In this document: piece after piece, positions 54,317 through 61,656 of the stretch | Numbering within the stretch: position 1 is the stretch's first letter | Layout of the letters: each line of letters begins with the position of its first letter | Origin: Bacillus thuringiensis | GTDB taxonomy: Bacteria > Bacillota > Bacilli > Bacillales > Bacillaceae_G | Direction of reading: 5' to 3' | NCBI RefSeq assembly: GCF_022095615.2 | Contig: NZ_CP155559.1 | Span: forward strand, 3,097,501 to 3,161,500 | Length of the DNA stretch: 64,000 bases | Translations under genes and position numbers: made by a program | The notes under the pieces: generated by a model | Told to the model about the DNA's origin: nothing | The model's database searches: none | What the model saw: only the letters and a program-made list of their open reading frames with translations

Positions 54317-54638
54317 TAACTAGCTCTTTTATCGAGTTCAGTTTTGCAGAAAGCTCAATAAACCATTCTTCATCTCCTGTTAATAACGCAAGGTCTATAA
54401 GATAAAGGATTTGCTCCTTATTGATTACCTTTGATTCAGGGAGTTTGTTAACGTGTTTACTAAAGAGTAAAATCGCTTCGTTTATTGTGTACTTGTCGTC
54501 ACGTTTCACAATACTAACTGTAACCACATCTTCCACTTCATCAAGTGATACAATGTAACCAACTATGAATTCACCCTCATTTGATATTCCACGAACCCAA
54601 TCTCCCACTTTTAAAACATGATTATTATTTGACATCAT
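54303..54638 (-). CDS. IDEAL-domain protein
   Basis: The 111-residue protein has two parts. An N-terminal SH3/KOW-like barrel (VLKVGDWVRGISNEGEFIVGYIVSLDE, about residues 8-50) is followed by a C-terminal IDEAL domain (INKEQILYLIDLALLTGDEEWFIELSAKLN, about residues 72-102) matching the I-D-x-A-L signature. IDEAL domains occur in small Firmicutes proteins, including adaptors such as ComK-regulatory or protease-associated factors; their precise role is not settled. It follows saiR and carries an upstream CTGTAAT-N7-ATTACAT operator, so it is probably co-regulated. Confidence 0.75.
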   Translation of the reverse strand: MMSNNNHVLKVGDWVRGISNEGEFIVGYIVSLDEVEDVVTVSIVKRDDKYTINEAILLFSKHVNKLPESKVINKEQILYLIDLALLTGDEEWFIELSAKLNSIKELVNGGF

Positions 54639-54701
54639 ACTTTTTCACCTTCTTATAAATATTTTTTGTGACGATAAAAGAGATATAAAAACCAACTCAA
54701 A

Positions 54702-54722
54702 CTGTAATGTTTTTTATTACAT
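54702..54722. promoter_or_regulatory. SaiR-type operator, copy 3
   Basis: CTGTAAT, 7 bases, ATTACAT. It lies between saiR and the IDEAL-domain gene. The same half sites and spacer occur upstream of saiR and of spxA2. Confidence 0.55.
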
Positions 54723-54764
54723 TTAGATATTAAGAACTCCACGGCTATATAGCGATTAAGCCGC

Positions 54765-55178
54765 TTAACGTTCTTGATTGATAAGATCAACAACTTCTTT
54801 CATTGTATAATTCTTTAAATATTCACCTAGATGTTCTTCCGCACCTAAGAAAATAGCAAAAAGAACTTTTCGCATATTCGAACCTACAATACACTGGTCA
54901 TTTGACTCTGGACATTTAGGTTGCAGAGCACCTTCTGAAGTTATTTGATAAATATGCCAAAGGTTCACTTCACCTAAATCTTGAGCAAAAATAAAACCTC
55001 CACCAGTTCCCTCTTTTGATTGTATAAACTTATGTTTTTTTAACAAACTTAGCACTTTACGAATACGTACTGGATGAACACCTGCACTTTCTGAAATGGC
55101 ACTACTTGTTGACATCCGGTCTGGCTGTAAAGCTAAATAAGTTAAACTGTGAATGGCCAAGGTAAAGTCACTGTTCAT
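54765..55178 (-). CDS. saiR: Rrf2-family repressor SaiR-like
   Basis: The 137-residue protein has the Rrf2 winged helix (FTLAIHSLTYLALQPDRMSTSSAISESAGVHPVRIRKVLSLLKKHKFIQSKEGTGGGF), matching the YwnA branch, and two cysteines in KCPESNDQCIV instead of the three that bind an iron-sulfur cluster in NsrR/IscR. In B. anthracis the Rrf2 protein SaiR, encoded beside spxA2, represses that gene. The same neighbourhood is seen here: an Spx paralogue, a 44-codon ORF, then this gene. A palindromic CTGTAGC-N7-ATTACAG site 48 bp upstream of its start suggests autoregulation. Confidence 0.75.
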   Translation of the reverse strand: MNSDFTLAIHSLTYLALQPDRMSTSSAISESAGVHPVRIRKVLSLLKKHKFIQSKEGTGGGFIFAQDLGEVNLWHIYQITSEGALQPKCPESNDQCIVGSNMRKVLFAIFLGAEEHLGEYLKNYTMKEVVDLINQER

Positions 55179-55225
55179 TGTTTTCCTCCTACGATAAAAA
55201 ATATGATTTCTCGCTTAGTAACATA

Positions 55226-55246
55226 CTGTAGCCATAAATATTACAG
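55226..55246. promoter_or_regulatory. SaiR-type operator, copy 2
   Basis: CTGTAGC, 7 bases, ATTACAG, 48 bp upstream of the saiR start codon. One half site is perfect and the other has two changes relative to the copy near spxA2. Confidence 0.55.
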
Positions 55247-55371
55247 ATAGGTTGGTCGAATGTTAAAATATATATAAATAATTCTTACCATAAAAAATAA
55301 ATTCCTTTATATTTTATCCGAACTCGCCTATATTCCATAACTTCATTTAGCTTTTTAAGTTAAAAATTCAT

Positions 55372-55506
55372 TTAAAGACTCCATTGTTTCTTCACTTGTT
55401 CTTCTGCCAATTGTTTAATTTTTGTCCATATCGTATCTTTGCTTACAATAACATTTGTTTGATAATTTCTATCGTTATAATTAACTGTTACGCATACTTC
55501 TATCAC
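55372..55506 (-). CDS. 44-residue protein between spxA2 and saiR
   Basis: GTG with AAAGGAGGAAACAG upstream encodes MIEVCVTVNYNDRNYQTNVI and onward to VKKQWSL. Alternating strand residues at the start and a charged helix at the end suggest a small globular protein. It is 47 bp downstream of the spxA2-like stop and upstream of saiR, in the same direction, so it is probably a member of that transcript. No family is recognised. Confidence 0.65.
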   Translation of the reverse strand: MIEVCVTVNYNDRNYQTNVIVSKDTIWTKIKQLAEEQVKKQWSL

Positions 55507-55553
55507 CTTCTGTTTCCTCCTTTCAAAAAATTTCTCTTTCATACTATTTCTTA

Positions 55554-55949
55554 TTAATTAGCCAACTTTTGCAGTTCAATATTTAAGAATGTTCGAACGC
55601 TACGTGGTAAAAATTTACGAATTTCTTCATCATTAAAACCAATCTGTAATCTTTTCTCGTCCAGCATAATTGGGCGACGCAACATTAGCGGATGCTCAAT
55701 TATTAATTTATAAAATTCATTCAGCGAAAGCTCATCTATATTTATATTTAAGTCTTGAAAAGTTTTGGATCTAGTTGAAATAATTTCAGTAGCACCCTCT
55801 TCAGTTAAACGAAGAATGGATTTAAGTTCATCCACTGTCATAGAATTGGATACGATATTTTTTTCAGTATAATCAATTTGATTCTCTTCAAGCCATGCTT
55901 TTGCTTTTCGGCATGAACTACAGCTTGCTGTCGTATATAAAATCACCAT
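55554..55949 (-). CDS. spxA2: Spx-family global regulator (SpxA2-like)
   Basis: The 131-residue protein has exactly the length of Spx and its landmarks. The redox switch is C10-S-S-C13 (YTTASCSSCRK). Gly52 contacts the RNA polymerase alpha C-terminal domain. ISTRSKTFQ and EHPLMLRRPIMLDEKRLQIGFNDEEIRKFLPRSVR are also present. Spx binds RNA polymerase under disulfide stress and activates thiol-homeostasis genes, and is degraded by ClpXP. The C-terminus ends in LAN, as in Spx. Position next to an Rrf2 gene matches spxA2 of B. anthracis. Spx-like ArsC enzymes are excluded by Gly52 and the RRPI context. Confidence 0.88.
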   Translation of the reverse strand: MVILYTTASCSSCRKAKAWLEENQIDYTEKNIVSNSMTVDELKSILRLTEEGATEIISTRSKTFQDLNINIDELSLNEFYKLIIEHPLMLRRPIMLDEKRLQIGFNDEEIRKFLPRSVRTFLNIELQKLAN

Positions 55950-56162
55950 ATTTCACTCACTCCTTTAATTTTCTTTATGAAACGTACATGTTAAATATCG
56001 GTTATTGAAATGTATTAAAAAAGGTTACAGTTCAAAAACAAATACACGTAATATTATTTATTCGGCAATGTTTCGTTTATTTCTACTATTCGTTTCTTTT
56101 CATGCTTCTTTTATAAAATTATTGAAACTCCATGTTACAGACGATGACCACTCACTTTTAAA

Positions 56163-56197
56163 AATCTTACTGTAATTTTAAACATTACAGTAAGATT
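56163..56197. promoter_or_regulatory. SaiR-type operator, copy 1 (14-bp perfect inverted repeat)
   Basis: AATCTTACTGTAAT and ATTACAGTAAGATT flank TTTAAAC, about 215 bp upstream of the spxA2-like start. The inner CTGTAAT-N7-ATTACAG is the motif shared with the sites before saiR and before the IDEAL gene. Confidence 0.6.
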
Positions 56198-56300
56198 AAT
56201 CAACTGTTAAGTCTTGGAGTAATGAATCATTTTTTGTGTGAATTTCCCCATAGCGTTATAGCGAACCAATTTCCAATGCACTTCAAAATACATTTTATTC

Positions 56301-56388
56301 ATTTCTTGCTTACATGTGCTATTATGAAATATATTTAGCATAATAAATAGTACGCACTTTAAAGTATTATAGGCACTAAAAAGAAATA
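56301..56388 (-). promoter_or_regulatory. HxlR-type operator/promoter cassette, copy D
   Basis: ACATGTGCTATTATGAAATATATTTAGCATAATAAATAGTACGCACTTTAAAGT and then GGCACTAAAAAG. The operator end is next to the hxlR gene at 56442; the promoter end points leftward to the spxA2-like gene. Confidence 0.65.
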
Positions 56389-56441
56389 ATTTTAGTATGT
56401 GAATCCAAAACTATAATCTAAATTTATCAAAGGAGTTTTTT

Positions 56442-56786
56442 ATGAAGACATATAATATTCCTGTCGAAGCAACTTTAGAAGTTATTGGTGGAAAGTGGAA
56501 AGTCGTTATCCTTTGCCATTTAAAGAAAGGAACAAAAAGAACGAGCGAATTAAAACGTTTAATGCCTGGTATTACTCAAAAAATGTTAACACAACAATTA
56601 CGTGAATTAGAAGAAGATGATGTAATTCAAAGAAAAGTATATGATCAAGTACCACCGAAAGTAGAGTATTCTTTAACTAATTACGGTTCGTCTTTAGGAG
56701 CCATACTCGATTCCCTCTGCACTTGGGGCGAAGTTCATCTTGAAAAAAACGGAAACACATCCATGCTTATTACAGCCGATGAATAA
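56442..56786 (+). CDS. HxlR-family transcriptional regulator, paralogue 1
   Basis: The 114-residue winged-helix protein reads MKTYNIPVEATLEVIGGKWKVVILCHLKKGTKRTSELKRL, then MPGITQKMLTQQLRELEEDDVIQRKVYDQVPPKVEYSLTNYG. This is the complete HxlR/DUF24 domain. Cysteines at 25 and in SLCTWGE could sense electrophiles; the N-terminal Cys of YodB is absent. It is close to paralogue 3 at 60893 (nearly identical start and tail) and is preceded 54 bp upstream by cassette D. HxlR proteins activate or repress genes for formaldehyde, diamide or quinone stress. AAAGGAG precedes ATG. Confidence 0.9.
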   Translation: MKTYNIPVEATLEVIGGKWKVVILCHLKKGTKRTSELKRLMPGITQKMLTQQLRELEEDDVIQRKVYDQVPPKVEYSLTNYGSSLGAILDSLCTWGEVHLEKNGNTSMLITADE

Positions 56787-56816
56787 TAACCATTCCTATT
56801 ATAACTATATTGAAGA

Positions 56817-56857
56817 CAAAAAATAGGTCGAGGCATTACTTGCCCCAACCTATTTTT
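56817..56857. terminator. bidirectional terminator after hxlR paralogue 1
   Basis: AAAAAATAGGT and ACCTATTTTTT with an inner GGC/GCC pairing. It separates hxlR from the convergent gntR gene. Confidence 0.75.
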
Positions 56858-57594
56858 TATGCCTCTTTATAACTTTTTGCGGTAATGACTGTTTCGAATT
56901 CAAAAGTTTCCGGCAAATGATCGGCGTAAGAGTACTCAAAAGTGCGTCCATCCGTTAAGTAGGCTACTTGTTCCACTCTCATTAGGAAATCTTGATTTGT
57001 TAAGTTCATACACTGCTTTTCTTTATCATCTGGGCGAATTCCTTTGACCCTAACAACGGATGTTCCCACTTCAAGACCTAGTTTATTTTGAATGTGCGAG
57101 TAGATCGACTCCTCTAAAACCGAAGCTTCAACACCTGGGATGACCGAAATAGGCATCCATGTATGTTCCATAATCGTTGGGATACTGTGAATGATACGGA
57201 GGCGAATGATTTTATATACAAAATCCCCTACTGAAATGCCCAATTTTTCAGCAATGATTTCCTCGGCTCCGACAATCGTAAACTCGATAATTTTACTTTC
57301 TACCTCGCTGCCATAAACAGCTTTCGTACCTGTTAAAGTTTGAATCATTCGTGCCTTTTCCTGCTGACGCCAATCTTGAACGACTGTTCCACTTCCGCGC
57401 CGGCGGATGATGTATCCGTCTCTAACTAACAAATCCAGCGCTTTTTTAATAGTAAGAGCTGAAACCCCAAATTCTTCAGCAAGGACGGGGCTACTTGGAA
57501 TTTTTTCGTTAATTTTATATTCACCGTCTAAAATTTGCTGTTTAATTTTTTGATAAATGCCGAGGTATTTTACTTGTGTTGATCCGCTTGCCAT
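56857..57594 (-). CDS. GntR-family (UTRA) transcriptional regulator
   Basis: The 245-residue protein has an N-terminal GntR winged helix (YLGIYQKIKQQILDGEYKINEKIPSSPVLAEEFGVSALTIKKALDLLVRDGYIIRRRGSGTVV) and a C-terminal UTRA ligand domain (about residues 90-235: SKIIEFTIVGAEEIIAEKLGI, RLRIIHSIPTIMEHTWMPISVIPG). This is the HutC/YvoA branch, which senses sugars or sugar phosphates. The second ATG (57594) is 6 bases from AAAGGAGG and is preferred. It follows the Gfo/Idh/MocA gene by 32 bp and probably controls that operon. Confidence 0.9.
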   Translation of the reverse strand: MASGSTQVKYLGIYQKIKQQILDGEYKINEKIPSSPVLAEEFGVSALTIKKALDLLVRDGYIIRRRGSGTVVQDWRQQEKARMIQTLTGTKAVYGSEVESKIIEFTIVGAEEIIAEKLGISVGDFVYKIIRLRIIHSIPTIMEHTWMPISVIPGVEASVLEESIYSHIQNKLGLEVGTSVVRVKGIRPDDKEKQCMNLTNQDFLMRVEQVAYLTDGRTFEYSYADHLPETFEFETVITAKSYKEA

Positions 57595-57626
57595 TTCCAT
57601 ACCTCCTTTAAGCTGTATTCCCTCTT

Positions 57627-58688
57627 CTATTCATTCAAATGTAAAGCCTCAAGTTTGTAAACTGAAGGTGATGGAGCAGCAAATCCATTTTCCAAGATTT
57701 CAATATTCGTTACTGCTTCTTCGTCTTTCACAAGCTTTGGTGCACCATTTACGATTGTTTCATATGCTGCATCATAGAAACGACCGTAATCACCAAGCGG
57801 CGTTTTAATTTGTTTTTCAATCCAATCACCATTTGCATTGCGATATTTAGCAATTCCATAATACATCGGTGAATCTTCACCAAATCCTGCACTCTCAGGC
57901 ATAATACCTGCTTTCAAATCATTCTCTTGCTGATCTTCACCATATTTAATAAATGATCCGTTTGTTCCATGAACGATAAAACGTGGATAATCTTTCGCTA
58001 CAACATGGTTCGTTTTTAGTTTAATTTTCAGCTGATTTCCGTAATGTAGACCAACATCGAAATAGTTATCAACCGCACCTTCCTCTTCATTATTGCGAAT
58101 ATCGTATGTCACCGTATCTGGACGGCCAAATAGTGAAATCATGCGGTCCATCGTATGAATACCTAAACTATAAAATGAACCTTCTTCTTTTGGACCTTCG
58201 TGAGTGATTGAACCAGGACGGAAGTAATCAATATGTGATTCAACCTCAACAATATCACCAAGAAATCCTTGTTCAACAACTTGCTTCACCGCTAAAAAAT
58301 CACCATCAAAACGACGGTTTTGATAAGGCATAACTACTACACCTTTTTCTCGGCCTAAAGCTAATAATTCTTTAGCATGTTCTACTGTATCGCAAAATGG
58401 TTTTTCAACGATAACTGATTTTCCAGCAAGTATAACTTTTTTTGCTAATTCGTAATGCGTATGTGCTGGCGTACAGACCGTCACCACTTGAATTTCTTTA
58501 TCATTCAACAATTCATCCAAATTAGTAGTAAAACTAACACCTTTTTCCTCATACGAAGCCGCTAATTCTTCATGAATTTGGCGAGCAAAAATCGTTTTTA
58601 CTTTTATATTTTTACGTGCATTTACATAAGGTAAATGATAGCGGTTAGCTGATTTTCCAAATCCAATAAAGCCCATTGTTAATGTCAT
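57627..58688 (-). CDS. Gfo/Idh/MocA-family oxidoreductase
   Basis: The 353-residue protein has the NAD(P) fold MGFIGFGKSANRYHLPYVNARKNIKVKTIFA, the family lysine motif VIVEKPFCDTVEHAKEL (about residue 95) and the DxxxH-like catalytic stretch SLGIHTMDRMISLFGRPDTV. The C-terminal substrate domain is complete. Members oxidise sugars, inositols or related polyols; the substrate is unknown. ATG 58688 is chosen for AAGGAAG 8 bases upstream. It is co-transcribed with a UTRA-type GntR regulator, typical for a small sugar catabolic unit whose inducer is the substrate. Confidence 0.88.
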   Translation of the reverse strand: MTLTMGFIGFGKSANRYHLPYVNARKNIKVKTIFARQIHEELAASYEEKGVSFTTNLDELLNDKEIQVVTVCTPAHTHYELAKKVILAGKSVIVEKPFCDTVEHAKELLALGREKGVVVMPYQNRRFDGDFLAVKQVVEQGFLGDIVEVESHIDYFRPGSITHEGPKEEGSFYSLGIHTMDRMISLFGRPDTVTYDIRNNEEEGAVDNYFDVGLHYGNQLKIKLKTNHVVAKDYPRFIVHGTNGSFIKYGEDQQENDLKAGIMPESAGFGEDSPMYYGIAKYRNANGDWIEKQIKTPLGDYGRFYDAAYETIVNGAPKLVKDEEAVTNIEILENGFAAPSPSVYKLEALHLNE

Positions 58689-58787
58689 ATTCTTCAACTT
58701 CCTTGCTCATAAAATTTCGTTTCTATTTTTATTATATATTTTTATTATTAAAAGTATATAGTTTTGTTTTTAAATATATATACTAAA

Positions 58788-58837
58788 TAAAAAAGTCAGG
58801 ATACAAATCATTTCGATTTTCATCCCGACTTTTTACT
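58788..58837 (-). terminator. terminator of the cyclopropane synthase gene
   Basis: AAAAAGTCAGGAT and ATCCCGACTTTTT pair with one mismatch around a 19-base loop, with T residues on both strands. Confidence 0.65.
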
Positions 58838-58892
58838 TTAAGTTATGGATTTATAAATTTAAACATTGTTTAAGAGCTATTAGATCACACTC

Positions 58893-60065
58893 TTATTCAT
58901 ACATATAAGAACGTGTCATCGGAATTGTATCGTTAATACCTTTTGTAAATACAAATTGATGTAAATCAATATTACCTGTAAAGAACGAAGCTGCACATGC
59001 ATTTAAATATAAGCGCCACATACGAATGAATCGCTCATCTTTCGTTTTGCGAACTTCCTCCAGTACGTTTTCAAAATTTTGAGCCCAATGTTGTAATGTT
59101 TTCCCGTAATGTCTACGTAAGCTTTCCACATCAACAATGAAAAATTGTTCGTTTGTCATGTTCGTGATTAATTCATTAACAGCAGGAACATATCCACCAG
59201 GGAATATATACTTTTCAATCCAACCATTCGTAGCACCACCATTGGCTGGAGAAGTAATACAATGAAGTAGAGAAATCCCACCATCATTTAGTAGTGTATT
59301 CACTGTTTCAAAGTATTGCGTAATGTTGTCTTTTCCTACATGTTCAATCATACCTACACTAACAATTTTATCAAATTTACGATTCTTAATATCGCGGTAA
59401 TCAAGTAAAGATACTTCAACTAAATCCGTAAGTCCCTCTTGTTTAATTCGCTCGGAAGTCTTAGCATATTGTTCCTCACTTAACGTTACTCCCATAGCCT
59501 TCACACCGTACTGCTTAGCGGCAGCTGTAATGAGCTCACCCCACCCGCAACCAATATCTAATAACGTATCACCTTTTTGAAGGTTCAACTTTTTCAAAAT
59601 ATGATTCACTTTATTATGCTGGGCTATCGTTAAAGAATCTTGCTCATTTTGGAAATATGCACAAGAATATGTCATTGTTTCATCAAGCCATAATTTATAG
59701 AAATCGTTCCCAATATCGTAATGATGAGCAATATCATCTTTATTTTTTTGTTTTGAGAAATTCCATTTACTTTTGAAATATTGCAACTTACTATCACCTA
59801 AAAAGCTATCCTGCCTTCTATAAATAGATTGAATTGCTTTTTCAAGATTACCCTCTATTTCAAGGTCCCCATTCATATATGCTTCGCCGAATGCAATAGA
59901 AGGATCCTTAGCTATCTCTTTTTTTGAAAGCGGCTTATGGAATGTTACATGAAATTGAGGTTCTCCTTCGCCATATTGTATTGTTTCTCCATTCCAAAGT
60001 GTAATTTGAACTGGATCTGAAAAAAGATTTTTAAGTATTTTTTTATAAAAAATTTCTTCAACCAT
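58893..60065 (-). CDS. cfa: cyclopropane-fatty-acyl-phospholipid synthase
   Basis: The 390-residue enzyme adds a methylene group from SAM across phospholipid double bonds. The SAM motif is LLDIGCGWGELITAAAKQYGVKAMGVTLSEEQY. FYKLWLDETMTYSCAYF is the substrate-facing motif of the family, and VGMIEHVGKDN and ASFFTGNIDLHQFVFTKG follow. ATG 60065 is chosen because AGGAGATG lies 8 bases upstream; the longer reading has no such site. Cyclopropane lipids protect membranes from acid, ethanol and oxidants. A well-preserved HxlR-type cassette lies just upstream, with its promoter end facing this gene. Confidence 0.92.
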   Translation of the reverse strand: MVEEIFYKKILKNLFSDPVQITLWNGETIQYGEGEPQFHVTFHKPLSKKEIAKDPSIAFGEAYMNGDLEIEGNLEKAIQSIYRRQDSFLGDSKLQYFKSKWNFSKQKNKDDIAHHYDIGNDFYKLWLDETMTYSCAYFQNEQDSLTIAQHNKVNHILKKLNLQKGDTLLDIGCGWGELITAAAKQYGVKAMGVTLSEEQYAKTSERIKQEGLTDLVEVSLLDYRDIKNRKFDKIVSVGMIEHVGKDNITQYFETVNTLLNDGGISLLHCITSPANGGATNGWIEKYIFPGGYVPAVNELITNMTNEQFFIVDVESLRRHYGKTLQHWAQNFENVLEEVRKTKDERFIRMWRLYLNACAASFFTGNIDLHQFVFTKGINDTIPMTRSYMYE

Positions 60066-60150
60066 ATAGACATCTCCTACTAAAGAAATTGAACAAAAAA
60101 CTATACTAGTTAATAAGTCTTTTTGAACATAGCTTAAAATCATTACGACT

Positions 60151-60237
60151 TCTTGCTACGAGTGTCATTATAAAACGGTTATATTATGAAGCATAGTACG
60201 TACTTTAAAGTGATGAAGGCACTTTTAAGTACCTATT
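60151..60237 (-). promoter_or_regulatory. HxlR-type operator/promoter cassette, copy E
   Basis: TGCTACGAGTGTCATTATAAAACGGTT, then AGTACGTACTTTAAAGTGATGAAGGCACTTTTAAGTACC. Nearly identical to copy A at 31.7 kb. The promoter end faces the cyclopropane synthase gene. Confidence 0.68.
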
Positions 60238-60323
60238 AAAACTTTAATCAATTATTCATCACAGCTAAAACAGTTGTTAATATGGTATAGATCCTTACTT
60301 TTACTTTCTAAATTTTTATACTA

Positions 60324-60356
60324 AAAAACACCACCTCTTCATTAGGTAGTGTTTTC
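60324..60356 (-). terminator. terminator of hxlR paralogue 2
   Basis: AAAACACCACCT and AGGTAGTGTTTT form a 12-bp stem with one mismatch, about 20 bp past the stop. Confidence 0.8.
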
Positions 60357-60375
60357 AATATTACATATAGAGATT

Positions 60376-60702
60376 TCACTTAACTTTACTATTTTTTCTA
60401 TCTATGCATCGTTCTCCCCATACGGTCAATTGATTTAATACATTTTGCAAAGACCACCCATAATCAGTTAAGGAGTATTCTACTCGGGGCGGAATTTCTT
60501 TATAGATTTCACGTGTAATCACACCATCATCTTCCAGCTCACGTAATTGTTGCGTCAACATTCTAACTGAAATTTCAGGAATTAGACGCTGCAACTCGCT
60601 CGTTCGCTTCGTTCCTTTCGTTAAGTGACATAAAATGACAACCTTCCATTTTCCCCCGATGATTTCTAAAGTTGCTTCTATCGGTATATTATATTGTTTC
60701 AC
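60376..60702 (-). CDS. HxlR-family transcriptional regulator, paralogue 2
   Basis: The 108-residue winged-helix protein starts at GTG, 6 bases after GGAGGGA: MKQYNIPIEATLEIIGGKWKVVILCHLTKGTKRTSELQRLIPEISVRMLTQQLRELEDDGVITREIYKEIPPRVEYSLTDYG. It shares Cys25 with the other two paralogues but has ISVRM in place of ITQKM in the recognition helix, so its site preference may differ. It has Cys in GERCIDRK near the end. It lies between cassettes E and F. Confidence 0.9.
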   Translation of the reverse strand: MKQYNIPIEATLEIIGGKWKVVILCHLTKGTKRTSELQRLIPEISVRMLTQQLRELEDDGVITREIYKEIPPRVEYSLTDYGWSLQNVLNQLTVWGERCIDRKNSKVK

Positions 60703-60764
60703 GCAATCTCCCTCCTTCTTTCTAAATTTCTTCTCTATTGTTACGTAAAAATAACTAATTTTCT

Positions 60765-60820
60765 ATACGGCACATTTTAGTTCCTACAGCACAAAAAAGT
60801 ACCTATATTACAAAAAAGTA
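60765..60820. promoter_or_regulatory. HxlR-type cassette, truncated copy F
   Basis: TACGGCACATTTTAGTTCCTACAGCACAAAAAAGTACCTATATTACAAAAAAGTA aligns with 61384-61430 (TACGGCACTAAAAAGTACCTG and the following palindromes). It lies 63 bp upstream of hxlR paralogue 2. Confidence 0.5.
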
Positions 60821-60855
60821 ATTATGCTGCTTAAAAATCTCCCTCTATACAAAAA

Positions 60856-60888
60856 GAAAAAACGAACGTATTCTCGTTCGTTTTTTTC
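60856..60888 (-). terminator. terminator of hxlR paralogue 3
   Basis: AAAAAACGAACG and CGTTCGTTTTTT form a perfect 12-bp stem directly past the stop codon. Confidence 0.85.
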
Positions 60889-60892
60889 TTGT

Positions 60893-61237
60893 TTATTCTG
60901 CTGCTGTAATGAGCAAAGACGTGTTGCCATTCTTTTCAAGATGATTTTCTCCCCAGTTACAAAGAGTATCAAGTATAGAGTCTAATGAATGACCGTAATC
61001 CGTTAAGGAATACTCTACTTTTAGCGGCACTTGATTATACACTTTTCTCTCGATTACACCATCTTCTTCTAATTCACGTAATTGCTGTGTTAACATCTTT
61101 TGTGTAATACCAGACATTAATTGTTTTAATTCGCACGTTCTCTTTTTGTCTTTCTTTAAATGACAAAGGATAACGACTTTCCACTTCCCACCGATAACCT
61201 CTAAAGTCGCCTCTACAGGAATATTGTATGTTTTCAT
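60893..61237 (-). CDS. HxlR-family transcriptional regulator, paralogue 3
   Basis: The 114-residue protein reads MKTYNIPVEATLEVIGGKWKVVILCHLKKDKKRTCELKQLMSGITQKMLTQQLRELEEDGVIERKVYNQVPLKVEYSLTDYG. The start is at ATG 61237, 8 bases after AAAGGAG. It differs from paralogue 1 at few positions and carries an extra cysteine in the helix-turn-helix (RTCELKQL). It is divergent from the aldo/keto reductase gene, with two tandem 115-bp cassettes between them, so it is the obvious local regulator of that gene. Confidence 0.9.
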   Translation of the reverse strand: MKTYNIPVEATLEVIGGKWKVVILCHLKKDKKRTCELKQLMSGITQKMLTQQLRELEEDGVIERKVYNQVPLKVEYSLTDYGHSLDSILDTLCNWGENHLEKNGNTSLLITAAE

Positions 61238-61289
61238 ATAAAAATCTCCTTTAATAATGTTATAAGGCAATTAAGCTAAATATTTAAAT

Positions 61290-61391
61290 ATTACTTTTAA
61301 GTATCTATAGCACCTTAAAGTACGTACTTTTTATTGTATTAAATATGTTTCATAATAGCATACGTAAACAGCAGATGAGTAGTACGGCACT
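61290..61391 (+). promoter_or_regulatory. HxlR-type operator/promoter cassette, copy G
   Basis: TTACTTTTAAGTATCTATAGCACCTTAAAGTACGTACTTTTTATTG is followed by ATGTTTCATAATAGCATACG. Inverted relative to the 49 kb copies, with the promoter end facing the aldo/keto reductase. First unit of a tandem array with 115-bp period. Confidence 0.7.
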
Positions 61392-61404
61392 AAAAAGTAC
61401 CTGT

Positions 61405-61506
61405 ATTACTTTTTAGTATCTATATTACTTTAAAGTACGTACTTTTCATTATGTAAAATACATTTCATAATAGCATTTGTAAGAGTTGAGTAAGTCATGC
61501 AGTATT
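61405..61506 (+). promoter_or_regulatory. HxlR-type operator/promoter cassette, copy H
   Basis: TTACTTTTTAGTATCTATATTACTTTAAAGTACGTACTTTTCATTATG, then CATTTCATAATAGCA. It is 115 bp after copy G. TTTTCA and CATAAT are 17 bp apart and form the likely promoter of the aldo/keto reductase. A third, eroded unit begins another 115 bp on (61521, TTACCTTTTAGTGC). Confidence 0.7.
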
Positions 61507-61656
61507 AGAAATTACCCATGTTACCTTTTAGTGCTAACGTACTTTTTTAACTGTTTATATACTTTTATCATGCCTTTTGTCAGACGATGAAATGACATAT
61601 ATTGATTTTCACAATCATTAATTAATTTTCAAATACATTTTAGGAGGATATCTATA

